The translations under genes were made by a program, and so were the position numbers. Shown here one piece after another: positions 13,847-21,291 of a DNA stretch of 42,191 bases. The DNA is from a virus. The stretch is from IMG/VR virus record IMGVR_UViG_3300032287_002932, positions 1 through 42,191 of that record; one strand, written 5' to 3'. Below the pieces are notes generated by a model. The model ran no database searches. It was given only the letters and a program-made list of their open reading frames with translations, and was not told the DNA's origin. Numbering within the stretch: position 1 is the stretch's first letter; every line of letters starts with the position of its first letter.

Positions 13847-14401
13847 ATGTATACTCCTGCTCCCCAACAGTACCAGGCTGCGGAAACTCCTCAGGTACAA
13901 CCTGTTCCTAAGCCCCAGGACAAACCTAAAGCTCCTGCTAAATCCAAGGCTGGTGGTGATGTGGGTGCATTCATCCAGCAGTGCATTTCACTTTGCGCTT
14001 ACCTCAAGGAACTTGAGACCCAATCACATTTAATTCATCTCAATATTGAGTGCCCTGATTTTATTAGTGTACATAAATTTTTAGGTGAACAATACGAAGC
14101 TCACTTAGAGCAGTTCGACGCTCTTGCTGAGTTCATCCGCTCAATGGATTTTTATCTTCCAAAATGCGCCTGTGAGTTGCGGGATTTAGCTCCTCAAATG
14201 CAAGTTGTTTCTTCTTATGAATGGAAAAACATGTTAAGCGTGTACTATAAAAACCTTGAAGAGCTTGGCATGAAGGCAAAAAAACTTGAACCTATTGCAC
14301 AAAAAATTGGCGCAATTGATATTGCAAATTTCTTGGCTGATTTAGTGGGGCAAGGATTTAAAGCGGCTTGGTTTATCAAGAGCATTTTGCGTGCTTCTTA
14401 A
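13847..14401 (+). CDS. Dps-like ferritin protein
   Basis: 184 residues. A proline- and lysine-rich tail (residues 5-37) precedes a four-helix domain. The Dps ferroxidase residues appear in order and spacing: His64 (LIHLNI), His76 (SVHKFL), Asp91 and Glu95 (FDALAEFI). The C-terminal helix (GFKAAWFIKSIL) also fits. Dps proteins store iron and remove peroxide, and their lysine tails bind DNA. In a phage it may protect viral DNA from oxidative damage, or be a virion-associated ferritin-like protein. Its 3' end is overlapped by an antisense HNH gene. Confidence 0.7.
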   Translation: MYTPAPQQYQAAETPQVQPVPKPQDKPKAPAKSKAGGDVGAFIQQCISLCAYLKELETQSHLIHLNIECPDFISVHKFLGEQYEAHLEQFDALAEFIRSMDFYLPKCACELRDLAPQMQVVSSYEWKNMLSVYYKNLEELGMKAKKLEPIAQKIGAIDIANFLADLVGQGFKAAWFIKSILRAS

Positions 14402-14831
14402 GGTACTCAATTGCAGAAGTAAGATTTTGAATATTGTCATCTAACATTCCTAAAGCTGTATTACATTTGACACATAAAAGACCTCTGACTTTTCCTGTTT
14501 GATGACAATGATCTACTGATAAAAATTGCCTAGACAAACAAGATTTTTGGCAAATTTTACAAACACCATTTTGTTCATCAAACATCTGCTTGTAATCTTT
14601 TGCATTAATGCCATACCTTTTGATCCACCTTTCTTGTTTCTTTTTAACATCTAAAGAATGCCAATTTTTTAAACTAGCTTTCCTATAGATTTCAGGATTT
14701 TCTTTGCGATATTTTTCTGTTACTTTTCCATGGCATACTTTGCATCTTGCCTGCTTGCCATCTTTGACTCTTGGTTCATTGTAAAAATCAGTTAAGGGTT
14801 TTATTTGCTTACACTGTTTGCAAGTTTTCAT
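14376..14831 (-). CDS. HNH endonuclease, recombination endonuclease VII type
   Basis: 151 residues. N-terminal CKQC near residue 4 and CKVC near 33 are followed by CKICQ, DHCHQTGKVRG and LCVKCNTALG, the same arrangement as the HNH protein at 1117, so the two are related. The gene is AT-rich. Its last codons lie antisense to the last codons of the Dps-like gene (26-base overlap). It is probably a free-standing homing endonuclease that inserted after the Dps-like gene. Confidence 0.83.
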   Translation of the reverse strand: MKTCKQCKQIKPLTDFYNEPRVKDGKQARCKVCHGKVTEKYRKENPEIYRKASLKNWHSLDVKKKQERWIKRYGINAKDYKQMFDEQNGVCKICQKSCLSRQFLSVDHCHQTGKVRGLLCVKCNTALGMLDDNIQNLTSAIEYLKKHAKCS

Positions 14832-14863
14832 AATTAAAATATAAATTATGAATACTATAGCAT

Positions 14864-15112
14864 TTAATCACTCCAGTGCTCAAGCCGGTGGCAGTTGCAG
14901 CATAGCGGAATGCATTTATTGATTTCTTCTTGGATACGGCGCCAGGCGTATCCGTGATTAACCATACTTGACACATTTAAATCCTTGTCACCTACATGGT
15001 GAAACTCAAGGACCCTATAGTCTTTCAGGGCGCAGTGCTCACACTTAAGAGTCTTCTTGTATTCCAAGAATCTCTTTCGGTTTTCTTGTAACCTGCGTGG
15101 ACTTGTTGGCAC
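14864..15112 (-). CDS. Small HNH endonuclease
   Basis: 82 residues starting at GTG 15112; a stop lies in frame just upstream and no ATG is available. CEHC near residue 24, then LEFHHVGDK and CIPLCCNCHRLEHW, make a compact HNH domain with its zinc-binding cysteines. It lacks the endonuclease VII knuckles, so it is a different HNH lineage from its neighbour. It lies between that gene and the tRNA, so tRNA-linked mobility is possible. Confidence 0.72.
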   Translation of the reverse strand: MPTSPRRLQENRKRFLEYKKTLKCEHCALKDYRVLEFHHVGDKDLNVSSMVNHGYAWRRIQEEINKCIPLCCNCHRLEHWSD

Positions 15113-15149
15113 TAATGCCTGCGCGTTCTTTTGTAACTATAGCGAGTAA

Positions 15150-15221
15150 AGCTGGATGTCAGATTTGAACTGACGACCGGCAGTTTACAAAACTGCTGCT
15201 CTACCACTGAGCTAATCCAGC
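15150..15221 (-). tRNA. tRNA-Thr (anticodon UGU)
   Basis: On the leftward strand a full cloverleaf folds: acceptor GCTGGAT/ATCCAGC, D arm GCTC/GAGC, anticodon stem GCAGT/ACTGC with loop TTTGTAA (anticodon TGT) and T stem GTCAG/CTGAC with loop TTCAAAT. CCA is not encoded and the discriminator is T. It reads ACA and by wobble ACG. A phage copy may compensate for codon use differing from a GC-rich host. Confidence 0.92.
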
Positions 15222-15254
15222 GTGATTGTTGGGATTAAAAACAATAGTCTACAC

Positions 15255-15282
15255 AAAAAATCCCGGCTACTCACACCGGGAT
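15255..15282 (-). terminator. Rho-independent terminator of the leftward operon
   Basis: On the leftward strand ATCCCGG and CCGGGAT form a 7-bp GC-rich stem with a 9-base loop, followed by a run of six T. It ends transcripts arriving from the small genes at 15.4-17.1 kb, just ahead of the tRNA. Confidence 0.85.
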
Positions 15283-15287
15283 CATAT

Positions 15288-15371
15288 CCTCCTTACCGCT
15301 GTGCAAGCCCTACCGTAAGATGTCAGGGTTTCGACTATTACCCTGGAGCTTTAGTGCTCTCCGACACACTA
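15288..15371 (-). other. Possible structured RNA in the 3' region of the leftward operon
   Basis: The 90 bases between the stop at 15372 and the terminator hold no gene but several complementary arms: CTTAC/GTAAG (15292-15296 with 15315-15319), AGGGT/ACCCT (15325-15329 with 15340-15344) and CTCC/GGAG (15289-15292 with 15345-15348), which together could make a three-way junction. On the leftward strand AAGGAGG is followed two bases later by an ATG with only four codons. No known RNA family is recognised, and short pairings like these can be chance. Confidence 0.28.
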
Positions 15372-15539
15372 TCACTTTTTGTTTTTCTTTGCGGTCTTAG
15401 CAGAATCTTTGAATGCCTTGGCAGTTGGTGCGCCTTTTTCACCAGGCTTCCGCATCTTCTCGCCGGAACCTGCAGCAATACGCTCTTTCTTGTCCTGAAT
15501 GTTTTTGTACAAACCTTCAGGTTTCTTTTTGTCCGCCAT
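15372..15539 (-). CDS. Small basic cyanophage protein
   Basis: 55 residues, about one third lysine or arginine, with IAAGSGEKMRKPGEKGAPTA, a signature I recall from small conserved cyanophage proteins of unknown role. Its charge suggests binding to DNA or RNA, possibly inside the virion. The ATG overlaps the end of the preceding gene by 23 bases; it is the last gene before the terminator. Confidence 0.6.
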   Translation of the reverse strand: MADKKKPEGLYKNIQDKKERIAAGSGEKMRKPGEKGAPTAKAFKDSAKTAKKNKK

Positions 15540-15699
15540 TGTTTTGTTTGCGTTCTTCTAATATTTTAGCCCACTTACACGGTTTCATACTCAACTCCCA
15601 CCCAAGGGGTGGCTTGGGAATTTGATAACTCAACCATGCAAAGTAACGGTCTAACCGTTCTTCATCCGAAGGGACTGTCCTCTTTTTGTTTGTGGCCAT
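15517..15699 (-). CDS. Small hypothetical protein
   Basis: 60 residues from ATG 15699, chosen for AGAGAAG eight bases upstream; a TTG start would add two residues. It contains EERLDRYFAWLSYQIPKPPL and a lysine-rich end. No family recognised. It overlaps both neighbours and belongs to the same operon. Confidence 0.5.
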   Translation of the reverse strand: MATNKKRTVPSDEERLDRYFAWLSYQIPKPPLGWELSMKPCKWAKILEERKQNNGGQKET

Positions 15700-15874
15700 G
15701 ACCAAACTTCTCTAAGATCTGATCCATGGATTCAACTGATTCTAAACGTACGAGAAGATCGGAGATAGTTGCAATGGTCATTGGATGTTCAGATCTGGCA
15801 GCAAACGCAAGCGCATCACGGAGGTTCTCGGCGGCTTGATTGACTGCTTCTTTGACCTGATTGGATAAAGACAT
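15662..15874 (-). CDS. Conserved cyanophage helical protein
   Basis: 70 residues from ATG 15874 (MSLSNQVKEAVNQAAENLRD). I recall this family from cyanophages: an N-terminal helix with AAENLRDALAFAAR, a middle TIATISDLLVRLESVESM and an ILEKFG end. A start at 15919 would add 15 residues without resemblance. Function unknown, though the conserved helices suggest a structural or scaffolding protein. Confidence 0.6.
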   Translation of the reverse strand: MSLSNQVKEAVNQAAENLRDALAFAARSEHPMTIATISDLLVRLESVESMDQILEKFGHGHKQKEDSPFG

Positions 15875-15999
15875 TTCAGAAATACGGGGTCCTCTAAGTA
15901 TAAACGCGTTGGTGTACATGCGCTTTTTGTACTAACTCAAATAGTATGAAATGCCGTATCAACTTTTGCAATACGGCATTCACTGCTATGAGGTAGGGG

Positions 16000-16581
16000 T
16001 TACAGCTCCTGCCACACCCAGCCAACTTGATAGTCGTCGAGGAATGGCTCGATGCCCAGGGACTCCATCAGTTCGTAGACCAGGCGTCCTTTACCCAGGC
16101 GCTTACCCTCGTACTTGATGTTGTCATCAATGACAATAAGGGTGTCATGCTGAATGATGTCCTTAGCTGCAAACAATTCCTTAAGATGATGTGCAGCCGG
16201 GGCCCAATCATCGTGCCAATTTTGAATGTTGTAGGAATCCAGGTAGAGGAGAGTAACGTCTCCCCGTAGCGTGCCAAGGAATTCAACTGAGTCGGACTCG
16301 ACAACTTCGGTGAGATTGCTGGTGTTTGCCGAAGCCAAAGCGCAGGCTTTGGGGTCATTGTCAATAGAGATTACGCTGCCACCACGATCGTTGACGTAGT
16401 TGTCAAAGAGGAGGGTCGAGCAACCATCTCCGGTGAAGTTGTTCTCCTCGCGGTATGTGCCAGTTTCAATAACGGTTGGATTGGTGGTTTCATCCAGGTA
16501 GGCAAAGATCTTTTCAAAGCCTCGTGCCCTGGCGCCAAGTTTTGGTTTTACTTCGGTAAAGTAGTCGTCCCAGCTAGTCAT
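16000..16581 (-). CDS. Class I SAM-dependent methyltransferase
   Basis: 193 residues. The S-adenosylmethionine fold is indicated by VIETGTYREENNFTGDG (motif I region), VISIDND (acidic residue of motif II), a DVTLLYLDSYN segment and TLIVIDDN. This resembles the Methyltransf_24/cephalosporin hydroxylase-like group often encoded beside sugar genes in phages. A substrate cannot be named: glycans of the virion or host surface, or a small molecule. It is the last gene of the hli operon, separated by 6 bases from the gene before it. Confidence 0.7.
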   Translation of the reverse strand: MTSWDDYFTEVKPKLGARARGFEKIFAYLDETTNPTVIETGTYREENNFTGDGCSTLLFDNYVNDRGGSVISIDNDPKACALASANTSNLTEVVESDSVEFLGTLRGDVTLLYLDSYNIQNWHDDWAPAAHHLKELFAAKDIIQHDTLIVIDDNIKYEGKRLGKGRLVYELMESLGIEPFLDDYQVGWVWQEL

Positions 16582-16587
16582 GGCGTT

Positions 16588-16725
16588 TTACAAATCAACT
16601 CGAGTATAAGAGATATCTTCGTTCTGTAAGCTTTGTTCAAATGCGTCGGCTTCAGTGGTTTCAATGTCTTCCACTACGGGCCAGCCGTCAAGGTCGTAGT
16701 AGAAACGGGTGAGATTACAGGACAT
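16588..16725 (-). CDS. 45-residue acidic protein
   Basis: ATG 16725 overlaps the end of the hli gene by 11 bases; the stop is 6 bases before the methyltransferase start. The peptide has RFYYDLDGWPVVEDIE and an acidic second half ending in YTRVDL. No family recognised; it is supported mainly by its tight fit between two real genes. Confidence 0.5.
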   Translation of the reverse strand: MSCNLTRFYYDLDGWPVVEDIETTEADAFEQSLQNEDISYTRVDL

Positions 16726-16963
16726 GGACAAGATTCCAAATGGAAGATTTGGTGGTTAACTCGGTGACTAAGATGATGGTTACCGCTAGCATGGCGAGCC
16801 TTCCGTTGACACGCTCTGCATACCAGTTGAAATCATCTGGGTGAGTGGGTGGTTTCCAGAAGACTAAGTCTGGGAGATACTCCTTGACAATTTCAGTAAT
16901 GATCCAGGAGGCGCAGCTGTACCATCCGCGGATTGAGTACCAGAACTTATCAAGTCCTGTCAT
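16715..16963 (-). CDS. hli: High-light-inducible (Hli) chlorophyll-binding protein
   Basis: 82 residues. The C-terminal half has the Hli/chlorophyll a/b motif: Glu50, Asn53, Arg55 and Met58 in AERVNGRLAM, then a membrane helix containing Glu68. Hli proteins bind chlorophyll and carotenoid, protect photosystem II during damage and help phages keep photosynthesis running. The 40-residue N-terminal extension with aromatic residues (FWYSIRGWYSCASW) is longer than usual. It follows a tiny membrane protein gene by an overlapping start and forms a leftward operon with it. Confidence 0.8.
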   Translation of the reverse strand: MTGLDKFWYSIRGWYSCASWIITEIVKEYLPDLVFWKPPTHPDDFNWYAERVNGRLAMLAVTIILVTELTTKSSIWNLVHVL

Positions 16964-17064
16964 TGTCCTGGAGTAGAGGCAATAAAGATCAGATAAGCAT
17001 CAATGGCCACAACTGTCAATAGAGCCAGGAGGATGCTGGAGATTGCGTACACAAAACCGTTCAT
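16960..17064 (-). CDS. 34-residue single-pass membrane peptide before hli
   Basis: From ATG 17064: one helix (VYAISSILLALLTVVAIDAY) and a short IFIASTPGQ tail. The size and layout resemble the tiny one-helix subunits of photosystems and cytochrome b6f, but I cannot match it to any of them. Its TGA overlaps the hli ATG, so the two are made together. It could assist Hli insertion or be unrelated. Confidence 0.55.
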   Translation of the reverse strand: MNGFVYAISSILLALLTVVAIDAYLIFIASTPGQ

Positions 17065-17116
17065 TCGCACTTTGATAATTAATGTGGTAACTTGAGGATA
17101 ATATACAAAAGCTTCA

Positions 17117-17971
17117 ATGGTTGCTAAGATAGATTTATCGGATCCTTGGATTAAGGTCCAGGATAAGCAACCGGATCTCATGCGGAACCTAAACAGGGCC
17201 GCAACCAGAATTACGCTTAACGGCAAAAGGCATTACACCACGCCGTTACCCACTGGCCCAGCCCCGTCTGTAACTACAATCATATCTGAGACTGCTTCCG
17301 AAGCAAACAAACGGAAGCTTGAAATGTGGTCAAAAAATAATCCAGGTGTTAAGGAGGCCGCTGCTGAAAGAGGGACTGCCATCCACTATGGTATGGAGCA
17401 GTACCTAAAAGGGAACAAAACTCCGGAGATCGCTGATGAGTACCAAGACTTTTGGCAAGGCATGCCGTCAATTCTGGATCAGTTCGACGAAGTCCTATGG
17501 GCAGAGACGCCTGTGGTTGATCGGTTTAAATTCACTATTGGCGCTGATGACGTTGCTCGCGTTTGGGGTTGCGATCCTGACGGGCGAGCTTGGGCTGGTG
17601 CTCCCGACATTATCGGTGTGGTTAATAACAAGCTTACTCTCGCTGATTTGAAAACCAGCGTCAAACCCTACAGTCGCAAGTGGCCTAAAGACCTGGAGAA
17701 GGGGTCGCCTGAATGGCGTGATCTCTTGGGTGGTCACATGAAATTCAAAAAAACTTTGAAGCAGCTTGCGGCTTACGACTTGGCCATTACCCAGACGCTT
17801 GGTATTAAGGTCCAGCAGGCTGCCATCTTGGTATCAACACCAGTTCGTACGCAAGTCTTTAAGATCTCCAGGAATTTTCTTAATGCTTTGCATGCGGATT
17901 GGCACAAACTGGTTGAAGAGTATTACACGCAAATGGAAGAGTATGGTCAGCAGGACCAGGATCTTGTCTGA
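17117..17971 (+). CDS. RecB/Cas4-like PD-(D/E)XK exonuclease
   Basis: 284 residues. The nuclease core is visible: RGTAIH (His90), Glu130, GAPDIIG (Asp164), LADLKTS (Asp177 and Lys179) and QLAAYD near 217. This arrangement is found in phage exonucleases of the RecB/Cas4/MGME1 type, which process DNA ends for recombination or degrade host DNA. No iron-sulfur cysteines are seen. It leads the rightward replication group ahead of primase-helicase, with its own short promoter region (GATAATAT about 20 bases before the ATG) shared with the divergent hli operon. Confidence 0.82.
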   Translation: MVAKIDLSDPWIKVQDKQPDLMRNLNRAATRITLNGKRHYTTPLPTGPAPSVTTIISETASEANKRKLEMWSKNNPGVKEAAAERGTAIHYGMEQYLKGNKTPEIADEYQDFWQGMPSILDQFDEVLWAETPVVDRFKFTIGADDVARVWGCDPDGRAWAGAPDIIGVVNNKLTLADLKTSVKPYSRKWPKDLEKGSPEWRDLLGGHMKFKKTLKQLAAYDLAITQTLGIKVQQAAILVSTPVRTQVFKISRNFLNALHADWHKLVEEYYTQMEEYGQQDQDLV

Positions 17972-18070
17972 GATATAAGTGAGTCTAATGAGTCTCAAAA
18001 CTCTGGGAAGTCGTAAGGTTGTCCTTGGATTGGTGGCCCTAGGATAAGTAAACAACCAAGCAACCCTCCG

Positions 18071-18256
18071 ATGGAAATCTACGTTTCCGTTGGTGAGTGG
18101 ATGAATAGTCTTCAGAATCGCATGAATAGTGCGATGGATGGGGACTGTTTTTATCTGCCCACCACTATGCATCTTCATGCTTTTTTCTTGGTGAAGGACC
18201 GGGCATTTGCCAATAAAGACTTTAAAGTGGAACTCATGCCATCAGTTAACGAATGA
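18071..18256 (+). CDS. Small hypothetical protein before primase-helicase
   Basis: 61 residues. MEIYVSVGEWMNSLQNRM is followed by CFYLPTTMHLHAFFLVKD, a beta-type sequence. No family is known. Its stop overlaps the primase-helicase ATG (ATGA), so translation is coupled. The 99 bases upstream have GGTTGT/ACAACC arms that could pair but show no clear promoter. Confidence 0.5.
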   Translation: MEIYVSVGEWMNSLQNRMNSAMDGDCFYLPTTMHLHAFFLVKDRAFANKDFKVELMPSVNE

Positions 18257-20883
18257 CTAATACTTCTCAGCTCTCGCTCCGGCCCGGCGAAATTCGTTTT
18301 GATTACATCCCAGCGGATTGGCCACTCACTCCGCTTGGTGCCAAGAAAGATCCGTATGTTGCTGGATGGCAGAACAAACCGTTTAGTGTCAAGGAAATTG
18401 AAGATGAATTGACAAGCGGGAAGTGTAAAGCTATTGGCTTGCTCGGTGGTCCTGTCTACAACCATCCGTACGGTTTCATCTGGATTGACATTGATGGGCC
18501 ATCGGTGTACCAGCTGGTGGAGGAGTTGGCCGATGCACCTTTCATTCAGGTCATGCCGCCCACGCTGACAATTTTTAGTGGGAAGGAAGGTAGGGAACGT
18601 AGGTTATACCGCGTTAGCCGTGAGAAACATAAGCACATCGTTCGGAATAAGTACACGTGGCACGCAGCAGTAGACAAAGAGAAGCTTGAGATTCTGTGGA
18701 AGCGGCACCAGGGCGTGTTAATGGGGTTGCATCCGGAAACGGATGGGTACTACACGGCTCCAGGCCTTGGGTTTGAGTGGGCAAAGGCTGTGCCTGAAGT
18801 GCCGGATTTCTTGTTGAATGCCATCATCAACAAGAATGTTAAGCAAGGTATTCCGGCAAAGGAAACAACGCGTGTTATTGGCCCAGGGTTTGCGATTAAC
18901 AGTGTTGTGGACCTTGATCGGGATATGAAGCTTGCCGCAGAGGCAATGTGGGGCATGCCTCCAGAGGCGGCGGATGACTATGACATCTGGATTACGGTCG
19001 GTCAATCACTCCATAATCTCGATGAATCACTCCTTGATCAGTGGGAAGAATGGTCCAAGCAGTCGGACAAGTATAGGGAGGGGGAGTGTCACCGGCGGTG
19101 GCTGTCGTTTACTCGTGGCTCCGGTCGCAGCATTGGCTCACTGATTCACGTTGCTCGTGAGCAGGGGTGGCGGCCGTCCCAGGAGTATAGGGGGCTGGGT
19201 GTTGATGATGCGACATTAGAGCACGCTTCAAAATTATTGGCTGAAATTGATCTGGAAGAATCTCAAATGACTCCCGTAACCGCTCCATGTGCTGCATCCG
19301 ATGCCACTCAGACAAATCAATGGCAGCCGCAGGAGCTGGACACAAAAAACATGAAGTCAAAAGAAGAGAAGAAAACGTCAAAGAACCCGTCATCCAGCGA
19401 AATCGTAGATCATTTGCGCTCAACATATAACGGAGATCTGCGCTTTAGTCAAGCCCACGGTCAATTCTTTATTTATGCTAAAGAAAGTGATGGGCTTTGG
19501 TCGCCTCTCACGAAGATCGAAATGATGGGTGACATTCGGGAAAAGCTGCAAGTACTGCACCTTCCCGGTGGATTCACTTCTAATTTGATGAATGACATCT
19601 ACCTGCAGCTCCAGGCGGTGTTGGTGTTTGATGATTGGTATGACGGTTCCAACTACCTGTTGTTTACCAATGGGGTATTGGATATTGAGAAGAAGGAGTT
19701 GCTTCCATTTAATCGGGGGATGTATCTGACCCAGCAAATGCCTTATCGGTATGATCCAGCGGCTGGGTGTGAGGACATCATTAAGTGGCTGAAGCATGTG
19801 CAGCACGGTAGCTGGGAACGTGTTCAGGTGTTACGTGCATGGTTGCGTGCCACGCTACTGGGGCGTTATGAGATCCAGAAGTTTGTGGAGATTGTTGGCC
19901 CCGGTAAGTCCGGTAAGTCGACCTATGCAAACCTGGCTGTGGCATTGGTTGGTAAGCAGAACACCTACTCAACAGACTTTGAGAATCTGGAGAAGAACAG
20001 GTTTGAAGCTGCAAGCTACATGGGTAAGAAACTTCTGCTGTTCCAGGATGCGGATAGGTGGGGTGGATCGGTATCAAAGCTGAAGGCGATTACCGGTAAT
20101 GATTGGATCCGTAGTGAACGCAAGTATCAAAGCGAAAGTCAGGATCCGTTTCAGTATCATGGAGTTGTGATGATTACAGCTAATGAAGCTATTCAATCAA
20201 CTGATTACACTTCTGGCCTTGCGCGTCGCCGCCTTACTATTCCGTTCGACCGTCCGTTTGAGGGCGGTCAGGCAGAACAAAAGGAACTGATTAAGTTTGA
20301 TTCCAAGGGTGTCCCCCAGGGTGTGTTCGCTCCTTTGTTGCCAGGGTTGGTGAACTGGTTGTTGGATATGACTGAGGATGACATGCGTGCTTGCCTCATG
20401 GAAACCGGCAAGAAGATTGATTTCTTCCGTAAGTATGAGAAGCAGCAAAGCCTGCGGTCGAATCCACTGTTGGATTGGATGGATCACAAGTTGGTGTTCC
20501 AGCCGAATGTGATGACGCACGTTGGTTTCTGTCAGCAGAATCCGAATGGAACTGGCGGCTATTACAAGGACAATACGCGTTGGTTGTATGCCAGCTATGC
20601 GGAGTTCTGTCGTAATTGCAACGTGGGCATCATGTCACGCGGTAGGTTTGAGCCCTTGTTCCTGGACATTTGCAGGCACCAGCTCAAGCTGAACGTCTAC
20701 TCCAAGAAGGCGGCGTCTGGTATGCAGGTCTTTAACATTGCCATCAAGGAGTCGAATATCGACAGGTATTTGCAGCTGCCTTCGGTTGTGGAATTTGCAG
20801 CAAACCCTGACCGCTATAAGGATCAATACCCTGAGCTTTTTGTACCTACTGGTGAGACAATAGAGAATGATGCAACAATGTAG
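18253..20883 (+). CDS. Primase-polymerase fused to D5-type SF3 helicase
   Basis: 876 residues. Residues about 10-210 form the primase-polymerase domain (AIGLLGGPVYNHPYGFIWID with an Asp-x-Asp metal pair, WIDIDGP). About 228-305 is a PriCT-2 region (VGQSLHNLDESLLDQWEEWS). From about 400 comes the D5 N-terminal and helicase part: Walker A GPGKSGKST near 549, Walker B-like LLLFQDADRW near 595 and a sensor VMITANEA near 640. It should unwind DNA and prime synthesis at the phage origin, working with the polymerase at 4550 and the SSB. Confidence 0.9.
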   Translation: MTNTSQLSLRPGEIRFDYIPADWPLTPLGAKKDPYVAGWQNKPFSVKEIEDELTSGKCKAIGLLGGPVYNHPYGFIWIDIDGPSVYQLVEELADAPFIQVMPPTLTIFSGKEGRERRLYRVSREKHKHIVRNKYTWHAAVDKEKLEILWKRHQGVLMGLHPETDGYYTAPGLGFEWAKAVPEVPDFLLNAIINKNVKQGIPAKETTRVIGPGFAINSVVDLDRDMKLAAEAMWGMPPEAADDYDIWITVGQSLHNLDESLLDQWEEWSKQSDKYREGECHRRWLSFTRGSGRSIGSLIHVAREQGWRPSQEYRGLGVDDATLEHASKLLAEIDLEESQMTPVTAPCAASDATQTNQWQPQELDTKNMKSKEEKKTSKNPSSSEIVDHLRSTYNGDLRFSQAHGQFFIYAKESDGLWSPLTKIEMMGDIREKLQVLHLPGGFTSNLMNDIYLQLQAVLVFDDWYDGSNYLLFTNGVLDIEKKELLPFNRGMYLTQQMPYRYDPAAGCEDIIKWLKHVQHGSWERVQVLRAWLRATLLGRYEIQKFVEIVGPGKSGKSTYANLAVALVGKQNTYSTDFENLEKNRFEAASYMGKKLLLFQDADRWGGSVSKLKAITGNDWIRSERKYQSESQDPFQYHGVVMITANEAIQSTDYTSGLARRRLTIPFDRPFEGGQAEQKELIKFDSKGVPQGVFAPLLPGLVNWLLDMTEDDMRACLMETGKKIDFFRKYEKQQSLRSNPLLDWMDHKLVFQPNVMTHVGFCQQNPNGTGGYYKDNTRWLYASYAEFCRNCNVGIMSRGRFEPLFLDICRHQLKLNVYSKKAASGMQVFNIAIKESNIDRYLQLPSVVEFAANPDRYKDQYPELFVPTGETIENDATM

Positions 20884-21236
20884 TGGGAAATGGCCGGCAT
20901 CTGATACTGGATCTATACGATTGTGATCCAGGGGTTTTGGATGATTACCAGGAGCTTCAACGATTGCTTGAGGCTTCTTTGGTAATGGCCAAAGCAACTA
21001 TCCTGCGCATTATTGGCGAGAAGTTTAAGCCGCAAGGTGTCACACTATTGGCACTGCTGGCTGAATCCCACGCATCTATTCATACATGGCCTTGCGAAAG
21101 GTACTGTGCTATTGATCTGTACACGTGTGGAGACAGAACAGAAACCCATAAAGCTGCTGAATTTTTAAAGCACAAACTCAAGGCCCAGTATTGTGAGCAA
21201 AAAGAAATTGAAAGAAAGGTGTTTAGAGATTCTTAG
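20883..21236 (+). CDS. speD: S-adenosylmethionine decarboxylase proenzyme
   Basis: 117 residues from GTG 20883, whose first base is the last of the preceding stop codon. The bacterial SpeD signature is complete: GRHLILDLYDC, then AESHASIHTWP with cleavage between Glu61 and Ser62 to form the pyruvoyl group, catalytic His67 and Cys82 at the usual +5 and +20 spacing. SpeD makes decarboxylated S-adenosylmethionine for spermidine synthesis. Spermidine can neutralise packaged DNA, and speD is a recurrent cyanophage metabolic gene. Here it is translationally coupled to the helicase. Confidence 0.92.
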   Translation: MGNGRHLILDLYDCDPGVLDDYQELQRLLEASLVMAKATILRIIGEKFKPQGVTLLALLAESHASIHTWPCERYCAIDLYTCGDRTETHKAAEFLKHKLKAQYCEQKEIERKVFRDS

Positions 21237-21240
21237 CGTG

Positions 21241-21269
21241 GTCGACTACTCCGTTGAATTGAGTATAGT
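21241..21269 (+). promoter_or_regulatory. Possible promoter for the glycosyltransferase gene
   Basis: GTCGAC and TATAGT are 17 bases apart, ending 22 bases before ATG 21292. The -10 is good, the -35 poor. A small hairpin ACGA, GATAAT, TCGT follows, just before CTTAA and the ATG. Confidence 0.45.
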
Positions 21270-21291
21270 AAAACGAGATAATTCGTCTTAA

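Noticed and set aside
15289-15371. Second tRNA beside tRNA-Thr
   Set aside because: No acceptor stem, anticodon loop or T-loop consensus can be formed.
15222-15569. Rightward 115-residue frame
   Set aside because: It overlaps a tRNA-adjacent terminator and the antisense of a clear small basic protein; composition is cysteine- and phenylalanine-heavy, as in shadow frames.
17995-18070. Fifth copy of the leader hairpin before 18071
   Set aside because: CCTAGG and TAAAC segments occur in order, but the pairing arms are absent and the distance to the ATG is shorter.
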